Source: CALUTH01 sp964452495 (lineage in GTDB: Bacteria; Cyanobacteriota; Vampirovibrionia; Gastranaerophilales; Gastranaerophilaceae). Taken from it: a DNA stretch of 64,000 bases. This document shows, piece by piece, positions 8,770-16,962 of the stretch. Location: the NCBI GenBank assembly GCA_964452495.1, contig CAYVMC010000001.1, forward strand, positions 124,001 to 188,000, read 5' to 3'. The notes beneath the pieces are model-generated. The model was not told the DNA's origin, ran no database searches, and saw only the letters and a list, made by a program, of their open reading frames with translations. A program made the position numbers and the translations under genes. Positions within the stretch are counted from its first letter, which is position 1. Each line of letters starts with the position of its first letter.

Positions 8770-9030
8770 ATGGCAGGACTTGTTAATATACTGGCGCAGG
8801 CACTAATGAAACCTAAAATGTATGAACTTCAGGCAGCACGTCCTGTAGAACGTAAAATTTCTTCAAATCCATTTGCTGGTGATTTTACTAATCCGTTTGT
8901 ATCATCAGCATCTTCAAATAACCCTTTCCGAACATACGGTCAAAACCGTCCTGTTCAAGGCGGCTATTTCGCTGGATATTATAACAATAAACCTAATATT
9001 GTAGGGCAGAGATTGTTTATAGAGGTGTGA
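8770..9030 (+). CDS. Small hypothetical protein with three NPF tripeptides
   Basis: 86 residues, function unknown. A clear ribosome site (GAAAGGTGAAAA) precedes the ATG. It has no membrane segment. The middle is low-complexity Ser/Asn/Phe and contains the tripeptide Asn-Pro-Phe three times (SSNPFAGDFTNPF, then NNPFRTYGQ); the end is Tyr/Gly/Asn rich (GGYFAGYYNNKP). Its last ~27 codons lie in a 133-bp segment that occurs again at 9657-9788 without the rest of the gene. It ends 7 bp from the convergent gene at 9038-9328. Confidence 0.6.
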   Translation: MAGLVNILAQALMKPKMYELQAARPVERKISSNPFAGDFTNPFVSSASSNNPFRTYGQNRPVQGGYFAGYYNNKPNIVGQRLFIEV

Positions 9031-9076
9031 GAATCAATTATAAAGCCTTAAGTCCAAAACGGAAAGTAATTGGAGT
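8944..9076. repeat. 133-bp direct repeat, copy 1
   Basis: About 95% identical by eye to 9657-9788 (six substitutions and one single-base indel). This copy spans the end of the 86-residue gene on the plus strand and the last ~13 codons of the convergent gene 9038-9328, i.e. a tail-to-tail gene junction. Confidence 0.9.
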
Positions 9077-9328
9077 CACACTTTTATCTTTTTCTCCCTG
9101 TGAGTTTTTATCATTTTTCTTTTCAGTTTCAACCTGTGGATCTGTAGTAACAATTTCTGTATCCGTTGTCGATTGTTCTTTTGTAGACGATTTGCTAAAC
9201 GAATCACATATACACAAGAGAGATGTTGCAAATAATGCAGAGTATGCCAGATTTGTATATTTGCCAATCTTTGTTAAATGCCCTTTAGGGTTTACACTAT
9301 GACCATTATTAATTGCTTGTACTTTCAT
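9038..9328 (-). CDS. Small membrane protein with PITFRFGLKAL C-terminus
   Basis: 96 residues, function unknown. Residues 23-43 (IGKYTNLAYSALFATSLLCI) form one membrane segment, followed by a Ser/Thr/Lys-rich linker and the C-terminal PITFRFGLKAL. The last 11 residues are identical to the end of the 433-residue protein at 9750-11051, because both lie in the 133-bp duplicated DNA. The start (MKVQAINNGHSV) resembles other short lineage-specific proteins in the window (MKVSSVSQINFSG at 11502). It may be a shortened relative of the 9750 gene or an independent membrane protein. Confidence 0.6.
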   Translation of the reverse strand: MKVQAINNGHSVNPKGHLTKIGKYTNLAYSALFATSLLCICDSFSKSSTKEQSTTDTEIVTTDPQVETEKKNDKNSQGEKDKSVTPITFRFGLKAL

Positions 9329-9656
9329 TATTTTTACCCTTTCTATTAATAACCCTCAAATTAAGAAACATAATATTATTTTATATCATAATATATATGA
9401 AACAAGCTTTTGTAACGATATATTTAGATAAAATGTATAGAATAGATAGTATTAAACTTTTAATACTACTAACAGGTATTATATATAATAGTGAGAAATA
9501 GTATATATAAAAATGTTTTTTATTACAGCAAATTATTTGTTTCCACTGAAAAATATTTGCAATAGTCACAGCTATTAATCCCAAAAATTTTATCAAATTC
9601 TTTTGACGGTGACGTTTCTAATCAATGTTTTTTAATAATTTATTCCTTATTGAAAC
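9329..9656. other. Gene-free AT-rich gap
   Basis: 328 bp between the start of the 96-residue gene and the second 133-bp repeat. It is very AT-rich. A 71-codon minus-strand frame (9381-9596) has no ribosome site and the composition expected of chance reading in AT-rich DNA. It probably holds the promoter of the 9038-9328 gene. Confidence 0.5.
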
Positions 9657-9788
9657 AACCGCCCTGTTCAAGGCGGCTATTTCGCTGGATATTATAACAA
9701 TAAACCTAATATTATAGGACAGAATTGTTTATAGAGGTGTAAGAATCAATTATAAAGCTTTAAGTCCAAAGCGGAAAGTAATTGGAGT
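9657..9788. repeat. 133-bp direct repeat, copy 2, with a gene remnant
   Basis: Second copy of the 8944-9076 segment. On the plus strand it carries only the tail of the 86-residue protein (PVQGGYFAGYYNNKPNI) with no start, ending early after a one-base deletion, so it is a pseudogene fragment. On the minus strand it supplies the C-terminal codons of the 433-residue gene. Confidence 0.85.
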
Positions 9789-11051
9789 AGCACTCTCTTC
9801 CTTATTATTACTGGGTTTGAATGTAGCTTCCTGTGCAGCGCTATAATTTACCTTTCCTTTGTCGTCGGCTGCTGGGGTTGGGTCATTTGGGGTCCCCCCT
9901 TTTATTTCTTTCAGTTCGTTAACTGTGCTTGTTTCATTGATTTTAAATTTATCTTTTAACATACCATTTTCATCAAGGTATAATTCTTGTAATTCCTTTG
10001 GCAAGTCTAAGATTTTTTGTCTGTTTGCTTCATCCTGTCGTCTTGCTTTTGCCAGTTTAATTTCTTTGTAGAGATTTTCAAATGCTTCAACTAAGGCTTT
10101 TTTATTGTCATCATTGATTTTTTCACTGTATTTTTCAAAAGCATCTATTAATTTATCTTTTGCATTTATTACATTTTCACACTCTTTGACATCTTCCATA
10201 TTAGCTCTGTCAAGTAATGCATTTTTAACCGCCTTAATGGCGTTTTGTATTTCTGATTTTTTTGCATCGCTACGTGATACAAGGGCATTGATAGGTGAAG
10301 TGTTATTGCCCTCTTTTCTAGACATGCTTAAATCTATCTCTGACAGTATATTTTCTTTCTTAATAGCTGCATTTGCTGCCGGTTCAAATAAGCCTTTTAT
10401 TTCCTCCTTAGAGGTGTTACTATTATATAGTTTTTCTGCCCTTGAGTCTCGGGCAACTTCAGCAGTTACTTTATTAAGTATTTTCTTTAAGTTCTTATCC
10501 TTCTTTTCAATGTCACGAATCGCAGATTTTAATTTATCAATGCATTTTTGCATTTTATCTGGTGTGTCACTTGCATCATAGCATTTCTTTGCCTCTTTTA
10601 AAATTTTATTTAATTCAAGAGCTTCCTTTGTTTCTGTATCAATCTCATCTAAGCTATCATACAAATCTTTAAATTCTTCTTTAAGGGTGTTAAATTCTTC
10701 TTTCTCTTCATCAGTTAAATCTTCTTTCACTTTTTTTCCTTCTATTTCCTTATTAGGTGTTGTGGTTGTAACACCCGGTATTGTCGGCATTTGGAAATTC
10801 AGCCCCGGAAACCCGCAGAACATATTTTCAGTCATAGCCTGTGCATTTTTTGCGGATGTTTCTAGAAATTGTGTGAATAAAGAATTTGTATCATAAAAAC
10901 TGGTATTGAACGGGCTGATTTGCCAGTTGTGCAGTCCGCTTAGTTCCATACCGAGAAAGGCATTTTCAAGACCTAACTTCATATCTGAGAAGAAAGTTCT
11001 GTCTTTAATCCAATAGTTGTCTACATAATTTGCTGAAAATAATGGAAACAT
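9750..11051 (-). CDS. Large coiled-coil hypothetical protein with PITFRFGLKAL C-terminus
   Basis: 433 residues, function unknown, no signal peptide or membrane segment seen. The first ~100 residues are aromatic and neutral (MFPLFSANYVDNYWIKD, LSGLHNWQISPFNTSFYD). Residues ~110-370 are a long Lys/Glu/Asp/Asn-rich region predicted as coiled coil (LTDEEKEEFNTLKEEFKDLY and several similar blocks). A Pro/Asp/Asn linker then leads to the same 11-residue tail as the 96-residue protein. The layout resembles a secreted or scaffold protein, but nothing identifies the family. Confidence 0.65.
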   Translation of the reverse strand: MFPLFSANYVDNYWIKDRTFFSDMKLGLENAFLGMELSGLHNWQISPFNTSFYDTNSLFTQFLETSAKNAQAMTENMFCGFPGLNFQMPTIPGVTTTTPNKEIEGKKVKEDLTDEEKEEFNTLKEEFKDLYDSLDEIDTETKEALELNKILKEAKKCYDASDTPDKMQKCIDKLKSAIRDIEKKDKNLKKILNKVTAEVARDSRAEKLYNSNTSKEEIKGLFEPAANAAIKKENILSEIDLSMSRKEGNNTSPINALVSRSDAKKSEIQNAIKAVKNALLDRANMEDVKECENVINAKDKLIDAFEKYSEKINDDNKKALVEAFENLYKEIKLAKARRQDEANRQKILDLPKELQELYLDENGMLKDKFKINETSTVNELKEIKGGTPNDPTPAADDKGKVNYSAAQEATFKPSNNKEESATPITFRFGLKAL

Positions 11052-11269
11052 AATTCTGTCCTTATAAATAATATCCTTATATATATAAAGTATATCTATG
11101 TAAAGAAATTGCGTTTTTTTATAATTATTTGTTTACATAACTTTACATATTTTCTGTGTAATAAATCCTTATATTTAAACCGATTGCCGATTTTGATATA
11201 ACTAACAGCCGCTTAACATAATTTGTAAATATTCTCTTCATACGTTATATTATTATGTAAGAGGTAAAA

Positions 11270-11461
11270 ATGATTATTAAAATACTTTTGCTGCTTATAT
11301 CTTTTCTTGTTGTGACCAATTTAGTTCTGATTATAATCAGTGCTGTGTTTAATGTTAATCTTTACAAAAAATATGGTAGAATAATTGCAGTTTTTTATTG
11401 TGCTTTTTTCTTTTTCATAGCAGCTGTATATCTTATATTTGCTATGCTGGGGTTATTTTAA
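11270..11461 (+). CDS. Small two-helix membrane protein
   Basis: 63 residues with a good ribosome site (AAGAGGTAAAA). Two hydrophobic segments (residues 2-27 and 38-62) are joined by a short polar loop (NVNLYKKYGR), so both ends are on the same side. No cysteines or charged membrane residues suggest a transport role. Function unknown. The next gene (11502) follows 40 bp downstream. Confidence 0.55.
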   Translation: MIIKILLLLISFLVVTNLVLIIISAVFNVNLYKKYGRIIAVFYCAFFFFIAAVYLIFAMLGLF

Positions 11462-11501
11462 CGGCTTGAAAAGCTTTTCTGTTCTTGTTAGTATTAATTA
11501 T

Positions 11502-11774
11502 ATGAAAGTATCATCTGTATCACAAATTAATTTTTCAGGAATAAAGGACGGGAATTCTAAAAAACGTGTAAATTACGTATCGTATACCGGTTATGGAGCG
11601 TTGGGAGCGGGTATTGCTTGCGGTGTTACTGCTGGAATGAAAAAATTTAATGCGCATAAATACCTTGCTTATGCTGCGGGAGTCCTTTCGCTTGCGCACC
11701 TCGGGATTGTTGAAACTAATAAATACCGTTATCATCAACGAAAATCAAAAGAGCAGTCTAATAATACCTTGTAA
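11502..11774 (+). CDS. Small lineage-specific membrane protein
   Basis: 90 residues from the chosen ATG; the frame extends to 11439 but that start overlaps the previous gene and lacks a ribosome site. The start MKVSSVSQINFSGIKDG is followed by one or two glycine/alanine-rich membrane segments (GALGAGIACGVTAGM, YLAYAAGVLSLAHLGIV) and a basic tail. The N-terminal F-S-G pattern recurs in other unknown proteins here. Tail-to-tail overlap of 17 bp with the phage-holin-like gene. Function unknown. Confidence 0.55.
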   Translation: MKVSSVSQINFSGIKDGNSKKRVNYVSYTGYGALGAGIACGVTAGMKKFNAHKYLAYAAGVLSLAHLGIVETNKYRYHQRKSKEQSNNTL

Positions 11775-12099
11775 ATCGTGCGACACCTGTAAATAGTATT
11801 GATATAAGTATTGAACCCAGCAGTGCGCTTAAGAACCCGTTAACATCAACTCCCGGTACTATTGCTCCGGCAAACATAAGTAAAATAGCATTTATAACGA
11901 GTGTAAGCAGCCCGAATGTTAAAATATTAACTGGCAGCGTTACTATTAGAAGAATTGGTTTTATTGTAAGGTTTATTAAACCTATAACTACGGCAAGCAG
12001 TGCTGCTGAAAAAATGTTTTCAACACTTATTCCCGGAATTAACCAGGCGGTGAACATTATTGCAAGTGCGTAGCATACTAATTGTATAATTAATAACAT
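11758..12099 (-). CDS. Four-helix membrane protein, phage holin family IV
   Basis: 113 residues, four hydrophobic segments. Motifs ALAIMFTAWLIPGISVEN, AVVIGLINLTIKPILLIV and LLMFAGAIVPGVDVNGF match the widespread PF04020 family (called phage holin family 4 or YvlD-like). Despite the name, most members are chromosomal and of unknown function; some are linked to envelope stress. One base separates it from the upstream bcp gene, so the two are one operon. Confidence 0.85.
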   Translation of the reverse strand: MLLIIQLVCYALAIMFTAWLIPGISVENIFSAALLAVVIGLINLTIKPILLIVTLPVNILTFGLLTLVINAILLMFAGAIVPGVDVNGFLSALLGSILISILFTGVARFTRYY

Positions 12100-12100
12100 A

Positions 12101-12547
12101 TTACTCTCCTACATGGCTGAGAACTTCTTTTGCATGTCCGTTTACTTTTACTTTTCGCCATTCTTTTGTAATATTGCCTTCACTGTCAAGTATAAATGTT
12201 GAGCGTATTATTCCGAAATATTTTCTTCCATACATAGATTTCTCTCCCCATACATTGAATGCGTCTGCAAGTTTATGTTCCGGGTCAGACAACAATATAA
12301 ATTTTAGTTCATATTTTTCGGCAAATTTTTGATGGCTTTTTATGCTGTCAGGACTCACCCCGATAACTATTGTGTTATGGGGAAGAGAAATTTCATTGAA
12401 AGAGTTAGCCTCTGAGGTACACCCTGAAGTATTGTCTTTAGGATAAAAATACAATATTACATTTTTGCCTTTAAAATCCGATAATTTATACTCTTTTTTA
12501 CCCTTATTAAGCTGGATGCCTTCTAACACAATATCTAAATAACTCAT
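12101..12547 (-). CDS. bcp: Thiol peroxidase BCP/PrxQ
   Basis: 148 residues. Reduces hydrogen peroxide and organic peroxides with thioredoxin-like partners. The peroxidatic cysteine is C43 in YPKDNTSGCTSEANSF, with the usual upstream Pro and Thr and the later arginine (FGIIRSTFIL). The second cysteine found five residues later in many BCPs is replaced (S-E-A-N), so this is a one-Cys type needing an external thiol. It pairs functionally with the superoxide reductase at 35460 in an anaerobe's oxygen defence. Confidence 0.93.
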   Translation of the reverse strand: MSYLDIVLEGIQLNKGKKEYKLSDFKGKNVILYFYPKDNTSGCTSEANSFNEISLPHNTIVIGVSPDSIKSHQKFAEKYELKFILLSDPEHKLADAFNVWGEKSMYGRKYFGIIRSTFILDSEGNITKEWRKVKVNGHAKEVLSHVGE

Positions 12548-12699
12548 TTATTTTTCTCCTGTTTAATTGAGTTTTTTAATTATTTTACCATTTACTAAAA
12601 AAAATACTACCGGACATTAAGGTCTTTGTTGGCTAATATAGTATTATATTGATTTTCTCTTATGCAAAGAAGTAAAGTTTTTAAATCCAATTTGTTGTA

Positions 12700-12846
12700 T
12701 TAAAGTTTTATTTTATTAAGAACCTGTCTGACTTCTTCTTTTGTAAGATACATCGAAATTCTTTTAAATTCTTCCATTGCAGTAACATAAGAATAACAAC
12801 CGCTTTGTACTTTTTTTATCCACTCATTCACTTCTCTTGTTATCAT
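12700..12846 (-). CDS. Small hypothetical protein, coupled to the DUF1653 gene
   Basis: 48 residues: it starts MITREVNEWIKKVQSGCYSY and ends TKEEVRQVLNKIKL. Its ATG overlaps the stop of the DUF1653 gene as ATGA, a standard coupling signal, which supports it as real despite its size. Mostly helical and basic, one cysteine, no membrane segment. Function unknown. Confidence 0.55.
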   Translation of the reverse strand: MITREVNEWIKKVQSGCYSYVTAMEEFKRISMYLTKEEVRQVLNKIKL

Positions 12847-13049
12847 TCTTCCTCAATCAGGGTAAATCGCTTTGTACCTTTGTTATCAACAATATCATCC
12901 CACATGTTTTCAGGACGAATCCAAATTTCAAAATTTTCAGGATTTTGATAAACAATCATTTCTTCCCCTGTTTCTGAGTGTTTACCAAAACACAATACTT
13001 TATATATTTTTCCTTTGTAATGTTTGTAAAGCCTGTTTATTTCTGCCAT
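12843..13049 (-). CDS. DUF1653 domain protein
   Basis: 68 residues, the full length of the domain. YKHYKGKIYKVLCFGKHSET, then EEMIVYQ and IWIRPENMW, match the DUF1653 pattern (Y-x-H-Y-K-G, H-S-E-T, V-Y-Q, W-x-R-P). Cytoplasmic; biochemical role not established. It is followed, with a 4-bp overlap, by the 48-residue gene. Confidence 0.85.
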   Translation of the reverse strand: MAEINRLYKHYKGKIYKVLCFGKHSETGEEMIVYQNPENFEIWIRPENMWDDIVDNKGTKRFTLIEEE

Positions 13050-13129
13050 AAATTTATTATAACTGAATTATTATCAATTGTCTTGCAGAAATTTATTGAT
13101 AGTTTGTAATACATTCTGTTATACGTGGC

Positions 13130-14038
13130 TTAAGGGGCTGTAGCTGCTGTTGCAGCAGGTTCTTCCTGTAATTCCCTCTTAAGATTTTCTTTTACTCCTG
13201 ATAAAGGCCCGTTATTTGGGTTTCTGAATGATTTATAATAATTTTTAGCGTAAACAAACGGGAACTTAGGCAGCCAGCTTACCTTCATAAAAATGGATAC
13301 AGCTTCTGCACCCTGTGATAACATTAATTCATCAATAGTTGCTTCATAAGCCGGTGATATTGAAGAAAGAATTTTTAAGAAATAGTCAGTTGTTGTTACT
13401 ATAGAATATTTTGATGCGGTTCCCGGACTGGTAACAAGTTTTGTGATTTTAAACTCATTGCTTGTTGTTACATCCATAATATCTTTTGGCAATGTTAATG
13501 ATTGGGCTGAAACTTGTTCTATTTCATACCATTCACCGTTATATTTTACCCTCATGACGTTGGGTTTTGGCATATAAATATCGTCACAAACGTAATCAAC
13601 AATGACATTCCCGTCAAAGTCTACAAGCCCGTATTTGTAATTTTTGCTGACAAGAAACATGCCGCCGAATAAAATATCAATAGATTCCTGTTCTTGCGGT
13701 ATAATTACGTGTCCCTGTTCATTGTATAATCCAAAACCTTTATAGTTCCCAAATTTGACAAATTTCCCCAGAACTCTTGTTGCATGTGAATATTTGAAAT
13801 CAAGTATTATATCACCGGTATTTGATACAAGTCCGTATTTACTGCCCTTTAGTGCGATGAATGATGTATCGCCGAGAACAATAAGTTTTTTATATACCGG
13901 TGTAGCAAGAATATTTCCTTCTGCATCTTGAAGTCCAAATTTTCCATTTTCACTGAATACTGAAACATTAGCGGCTGCATAACAACAGCTTGGTATAAGT
14001 AATGTTATAAGTAAAGCTCTGCAAATAATTTTCTTCAT
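13130..14038 (-). CDS. Secreted WG-repeat protein
   Basis: 302 residues. A signal peptide is clear (MKKIICRALLITLLIPSCCYA, cut after A21 or A22). Residues ~25-170 hold about five WG/KWG-type repeats, each built on G-K-F-G-L-x-D or K-Y-G-L-V (GKFGLQDAEGNILATPVY, GSKYGLVSNTGDII, YKYGLVDFDGNVIVDY). Such repeats form beta-propeller-like or hairpin arrays of unknown ligand. The C-terminal ~120 residues are unrelated and end in an Ala/Thr/Pro-rich tail. Predicted periplasmic or surface. Divergent from the AsmA-like gene, 64 bp away. Confidence 0.8.
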   Translation of the reverse strand: MKKIICRALLITLLIPSCCYAAANVSVFSENGKFGLQDAEGNILATPVYKKLIVLGDTSFIALKGSKYGLVSNTGDIILDFKYSHATRVLGKFVKFGNYKGFGLYNEQGHVIIPQEQESIDILFGGMFLVSKNYKYGLVDFDGNVIVDYVCDDIYMPKPNVMRVKYNGEWYEIEQVSAQSLTLPKDIMDVTTSNEFKITKLVTSPGTASKYSIVTTTDYFLKILSSISPAYEATIDELMLSQGAEAVSIFMKVSWLPKFPFVYAKNYYKSFRNPNNGPLSGVKENLKRELQEEPAATAATAP

Positions 14039-14048
14039 AACTGTATGA

Positions 14049-14075
14049 TAGCATAAAATTTTTTTATGCTATAAT
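14049..14075 (+). promoter_or_regulatory. Inverted repeat overlapping a TATAAT box
   Basis: TAGCATAAA (14049-14057) and TTTATGCTA (14063-14071) form a perfect 9-bp inverted repeat. A consensus TATAAT at 14070-14075 overlaps the right arm and lies 28 bp before the AsmA-like start. No good -35 is visible. The placement suits an operator over a promoter between divergent genes; it could also just be a hairpin. Confidence 0.4.
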
Positions 14076-14102
14076 TTTTTTCTAGAAGAGGATGTTTGTT
14101 TT

Positions 14103-16946
14103 ATGAAGAGTTTTAAACCTGTAAAAAGTCTATTTAAGGTTATTTTTGTCTCATCAATTATTTTAGTAATTATAGCTGTAATTTTTTATGCCCTTATTCT
14201 TCCTAAAATTGTTTCTTCTAAAACGGTTACAAATTTTATAGAAAAACAGGTGCTTAAAATTACCGGAGCTGAGTTGACTATAGATAATGCTGTTTTAAAG
14301 ACAGGCTTTAGGTCGGCAATTGATTTTGATGTTGCTAAAATTTCATTAAGAAAAGAAAATGAAGACCTCTTATTAGTTAAGGATTTTGAATCAGAAGTTT
14401 CTTTTGCTAAATTATTAAAAAATGAAATAACTCTGAAAAAACTCGGTGTTGATGATTTATTTGTAGATGTAGATAAAATCATGGCATTAATGCCTGCAGG
14501 AGAGCAGGAAAAGACGAAAAACAAACCTGTTTCTACAAAATTTGATATTTTTAATTCTAAACTGTATATCAATAACTGTAAAATTCTAGCTTCTCTTTCA
14601 GAGGATACAAAACTTACCTTGAATGGTAAGCACATGCTAATTGAGGAAAAGAGAAACCCTAAACACGTAAGGTTTATAATTGACACTGTTATTTCAAAAA
14701 ATGGTAAAGATTTAAAGATATCATTATGTGATAATAATAAATTTTACACAGATAAAAAACGGTTAATTATTGAAGAATGTCCTCTTGATATAAATAAATC
14801 GAAAATTATTATTAAATCAATGGCATCAGAAGATAAATATGCTATAGTTCTTGAATCAAACGATTTTAGGCTTGAGGATGGTGCAAATCTGCTGGGAACA
14901 AACTTATTTATAAATAATGGCAGTGATATTATTGCTGAAACAAAAAATCTTAAAGGGCATATAGATTTTAAATTCCTTTATACAAAAAATGGTTTAAATG
15001 GTGAAATTAAAGTAAAAGACTCTTTCTTTAACCTTAACTCACTTGCCGATATGCCAGTAAATGTTACAGGAGGAAATATAAATATAACACCTGATTTGAT
15101 TACTTTGTCTGATTTTGCGGGGTATTATGCGGATAATACTAAAAATACGTTAACTTTAACCGGTACAGTTACTGATTACTATAATTCGGTTGACACAAAG
15201 ATTGATATTCATACAATCATGACGGATGATTTTACAAGAAAATATTTATCTAAGCTCGCCGGATGTTCTATAACCATGACCGGAGAAAAACCAGCCGGAA
15301 CACTGATTAAGGTTTTCTCAAAGTATGATAATATAGATGTTGTTTATATGGCAAAACTGGCAGCTGGAAATGATATTCTTATTGAAGGTGCTTCTTTAAG
15401 CCCGACCGGTTATGATAGAGCCATAGCAGCAGACATGCATCTTAAAGGCAATATACTAAATATCGAAAATATTAAGTATTATATAGCTAAAGAACTTAAT
15501 AAAGATTCTAAGGTTGAGCCGATTCTCACAATTTTTGGAAATTTGGATATTGCAGATAATAACAATATTCTCAATCTCGGGTTTGATGTGCCTAAGCCTC
15601 TTCCCAGTGAATTTTTAAATGTTTTAATCGGGCAGAAATTGTTTAAAAAAGGTTTAATATCGGGTAATATGGAATGGTTAAATACCGGTAAAGTTCCGGT
15701 ATTAAAGGGTGAATTGAGAGCCGATAAAGTTTTTGTGCCTTCTCAAAGGCTGTTTATAAGAGATGGTATATTTTCTACAACAAACGGGACTCTTAATTTA
15801 TCTTCCAGCGGAAAATATAAGCGATCAGAATATAATCTTACCGGTACAATGTTAAATCAAATGGTACTGCCTATTGTAATAAAAAATATTGAGTTTACTA
15901 TTGATAATGTCGATGTTGAACGTATGATGGCATCAGTTGCGGCTCCGCCGCCATCAGTAGGAGAGCTGGAAACTCCCAGTGCTGAAGAACAAAAAGCGCA
16001 AGATAATTTCATGGCCGCAGCTGAAAACGGTTCTGATGCGGATTTGGCAAATGCTGATATTGCTGAAGATAATGTACAAACTTTTGTGCCTGGTATTATA
16101 GCAATAGAACATGCCGGTTTCCATTTACTTAAGGGCAAGTACAAGGATATAGATTTTGGAAATCTTCATGCATCCGCTTCTTTGAGTAAAGACGGTAAAC
16201 TAAAGATTGATTCAAATCGTTTTGATTTTGCCGATGGACATTCATCAATAAAAATTCGTTGTGATTTGCCTAACAACTTATTTAGGGTTATTTTGGGCGT
16301 AAAAGATATTGATTCGGATAAAGTTGCTTCTGCGGTACTAGATCTTAAACGTGAAATTACAGGTAAGGCAAGCGGTATTATTGATATTAATACGGATGAG
16401 TCACTTGCACTTAACGGTATGATTAAATTTGCGATTTTTGATGGTACAATCGAAAAAATCGGACTGGTCGAGTATGCTCTTAATTTTGTTTCAATATTTA
16501 GAAACCCGATGGCAATGGTTAGCCCTTCTACAATATTTGATTTAGTAAATATTCCGGAAGGCCGCTTTGCTAAGATATCAGGAACGTTGAATATAAAAGA
16601 TAATGTAATTACTCGTATGCAAATAATATCATCTGCTGAGCAGCTTGCTTGCCTTATTATGGGGCGGTTTGATTTAGTCTCAAGGGATGCATCATTAAGA
16701 ATTTATACAAAATTTGCAAGTAAAAATAAAGGGGTTACCGGCTTCTTAAGGAATATTTCATTAAATAGTCTTGCAAGCAGGGTATCTCTTGGTGCTGATA
16801 ATAGTGAGGCGAATTATTATGCTGCAGAGCTTCAAATGATACCTGATATTAATGCAGATGAAAAGGATTGTCAGATATTCTTAACAACGGTTGATGGCGA
16901 TGTTGAGCATAATAACTTTTTGTCATCCCTAAAGAAGATTAAGTAA
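14103..16946 (+). CDS. AsmA-like/TamB-like envelope protein
   Basis: 947 residues. One N-terminal membrane helix (residues 11-36) followed by a very long beta-strand-rich periplasmic region, with the AsmA pattern of repeated short amphipathic strands and a terminal AsmA_2-type domain (about 700-900: ITGKASGIIDINTDESLALN, GRFAKISGTLNIKDNVI). Such proteins are now seen as bridge-like lipid transporters between inner and outer membrane; the substrate here is unknown. An acidic Ala/Glu/Asp insert lies at about 625-655. It supports a diderm envelope. Ribosome site AGAGG. It ends 16 bp from the convergent 16963-17952 gene. Confidence 0.82.
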   Translation: MKSFKPVKSLFKVIFVSSIILVIIAVIFYALILPKIVSSKTVTNFIEKQVLKITGAELTIDNAVLKTGFRSAIDFDVAKISLRKENEDLLLVKDFESEVSFAKLLKNEITLKKLGVDDLFVDVDKIMALMPAGEQEKTKNKPVSTKFDIFNSKLYINNCKILASLSEDTKLTLNGKHMLIEEKRNPKHVRFIIDTVISKNGKDLKISLCDNNKFYTDKKRLIIEECPLDINKSKIIIKSMASEDKYAIVLESNDFRLEDGANLLGTNLFINNGSDIIAETKNLKGHIDFKFLYTKNGLNGEIKVKDSFFNLNSLADMPVNVTGGNINITPDLITLSDFAGYYADNTKNTLTLTGTVTDYYNSVDTKIDIHTIMTDDFTRKYLSKLAGCSITMTGEKPAGTLIKVFSKYDNIDVVYMAKLAAGNDILIEGASLSPTGYDRAIAADMHLKGNILNIENIKYYIAKELNKDSKVEPILTIFGNLDIADNNNILNLGFDVPKPLPSEFLNVLIGQKLFKKGLISGNMEWLNTGKVPVLKGELRADKVFVPSQRLFIRDGIFSTTNGTLNLSSSGKYKRSEYNLTGTMLNQMVLPIVIKNIEFTIDNVDVERMMASVAAPPPSVGELETPSAEEQKAQDNFMAAAENGSDADLANADIAEDNVQTFVPGIIAIEHAGFHLLKGKYKDIDFGNLHASASLSKDGKLKIDSNRFDFADGHSSIKIRCDLPNNLFRVILGVKDIDSDKVASAVLDLKREITGKASGIIDINTDESLALNGMIKFAIFDGTIEKIGLVEYALNFVSIFRNPMAMVSPSTIFDLVNIPEGRFAKISGTLNIKDNVITRMQIISSAEQLACLIMGRFDLVSRDASLRIYTKFASKNKGVTGFLRNISLNSLASRVSLGADNSEANYYAAELQMIPDINADEKDCQIFLTTVDGDVEHNNFLSSLKKIK

Positions 16947-16962
16947 ATTTTGAAGTTTATTA

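Noticed and set aside
9381..9596. 71-codon frame on the minus strand
   Set aside because: Ile/Leu/Tyr/Cys-rich chance translation of AT-rich DNA, no ribosome site, overlaps no known motif.
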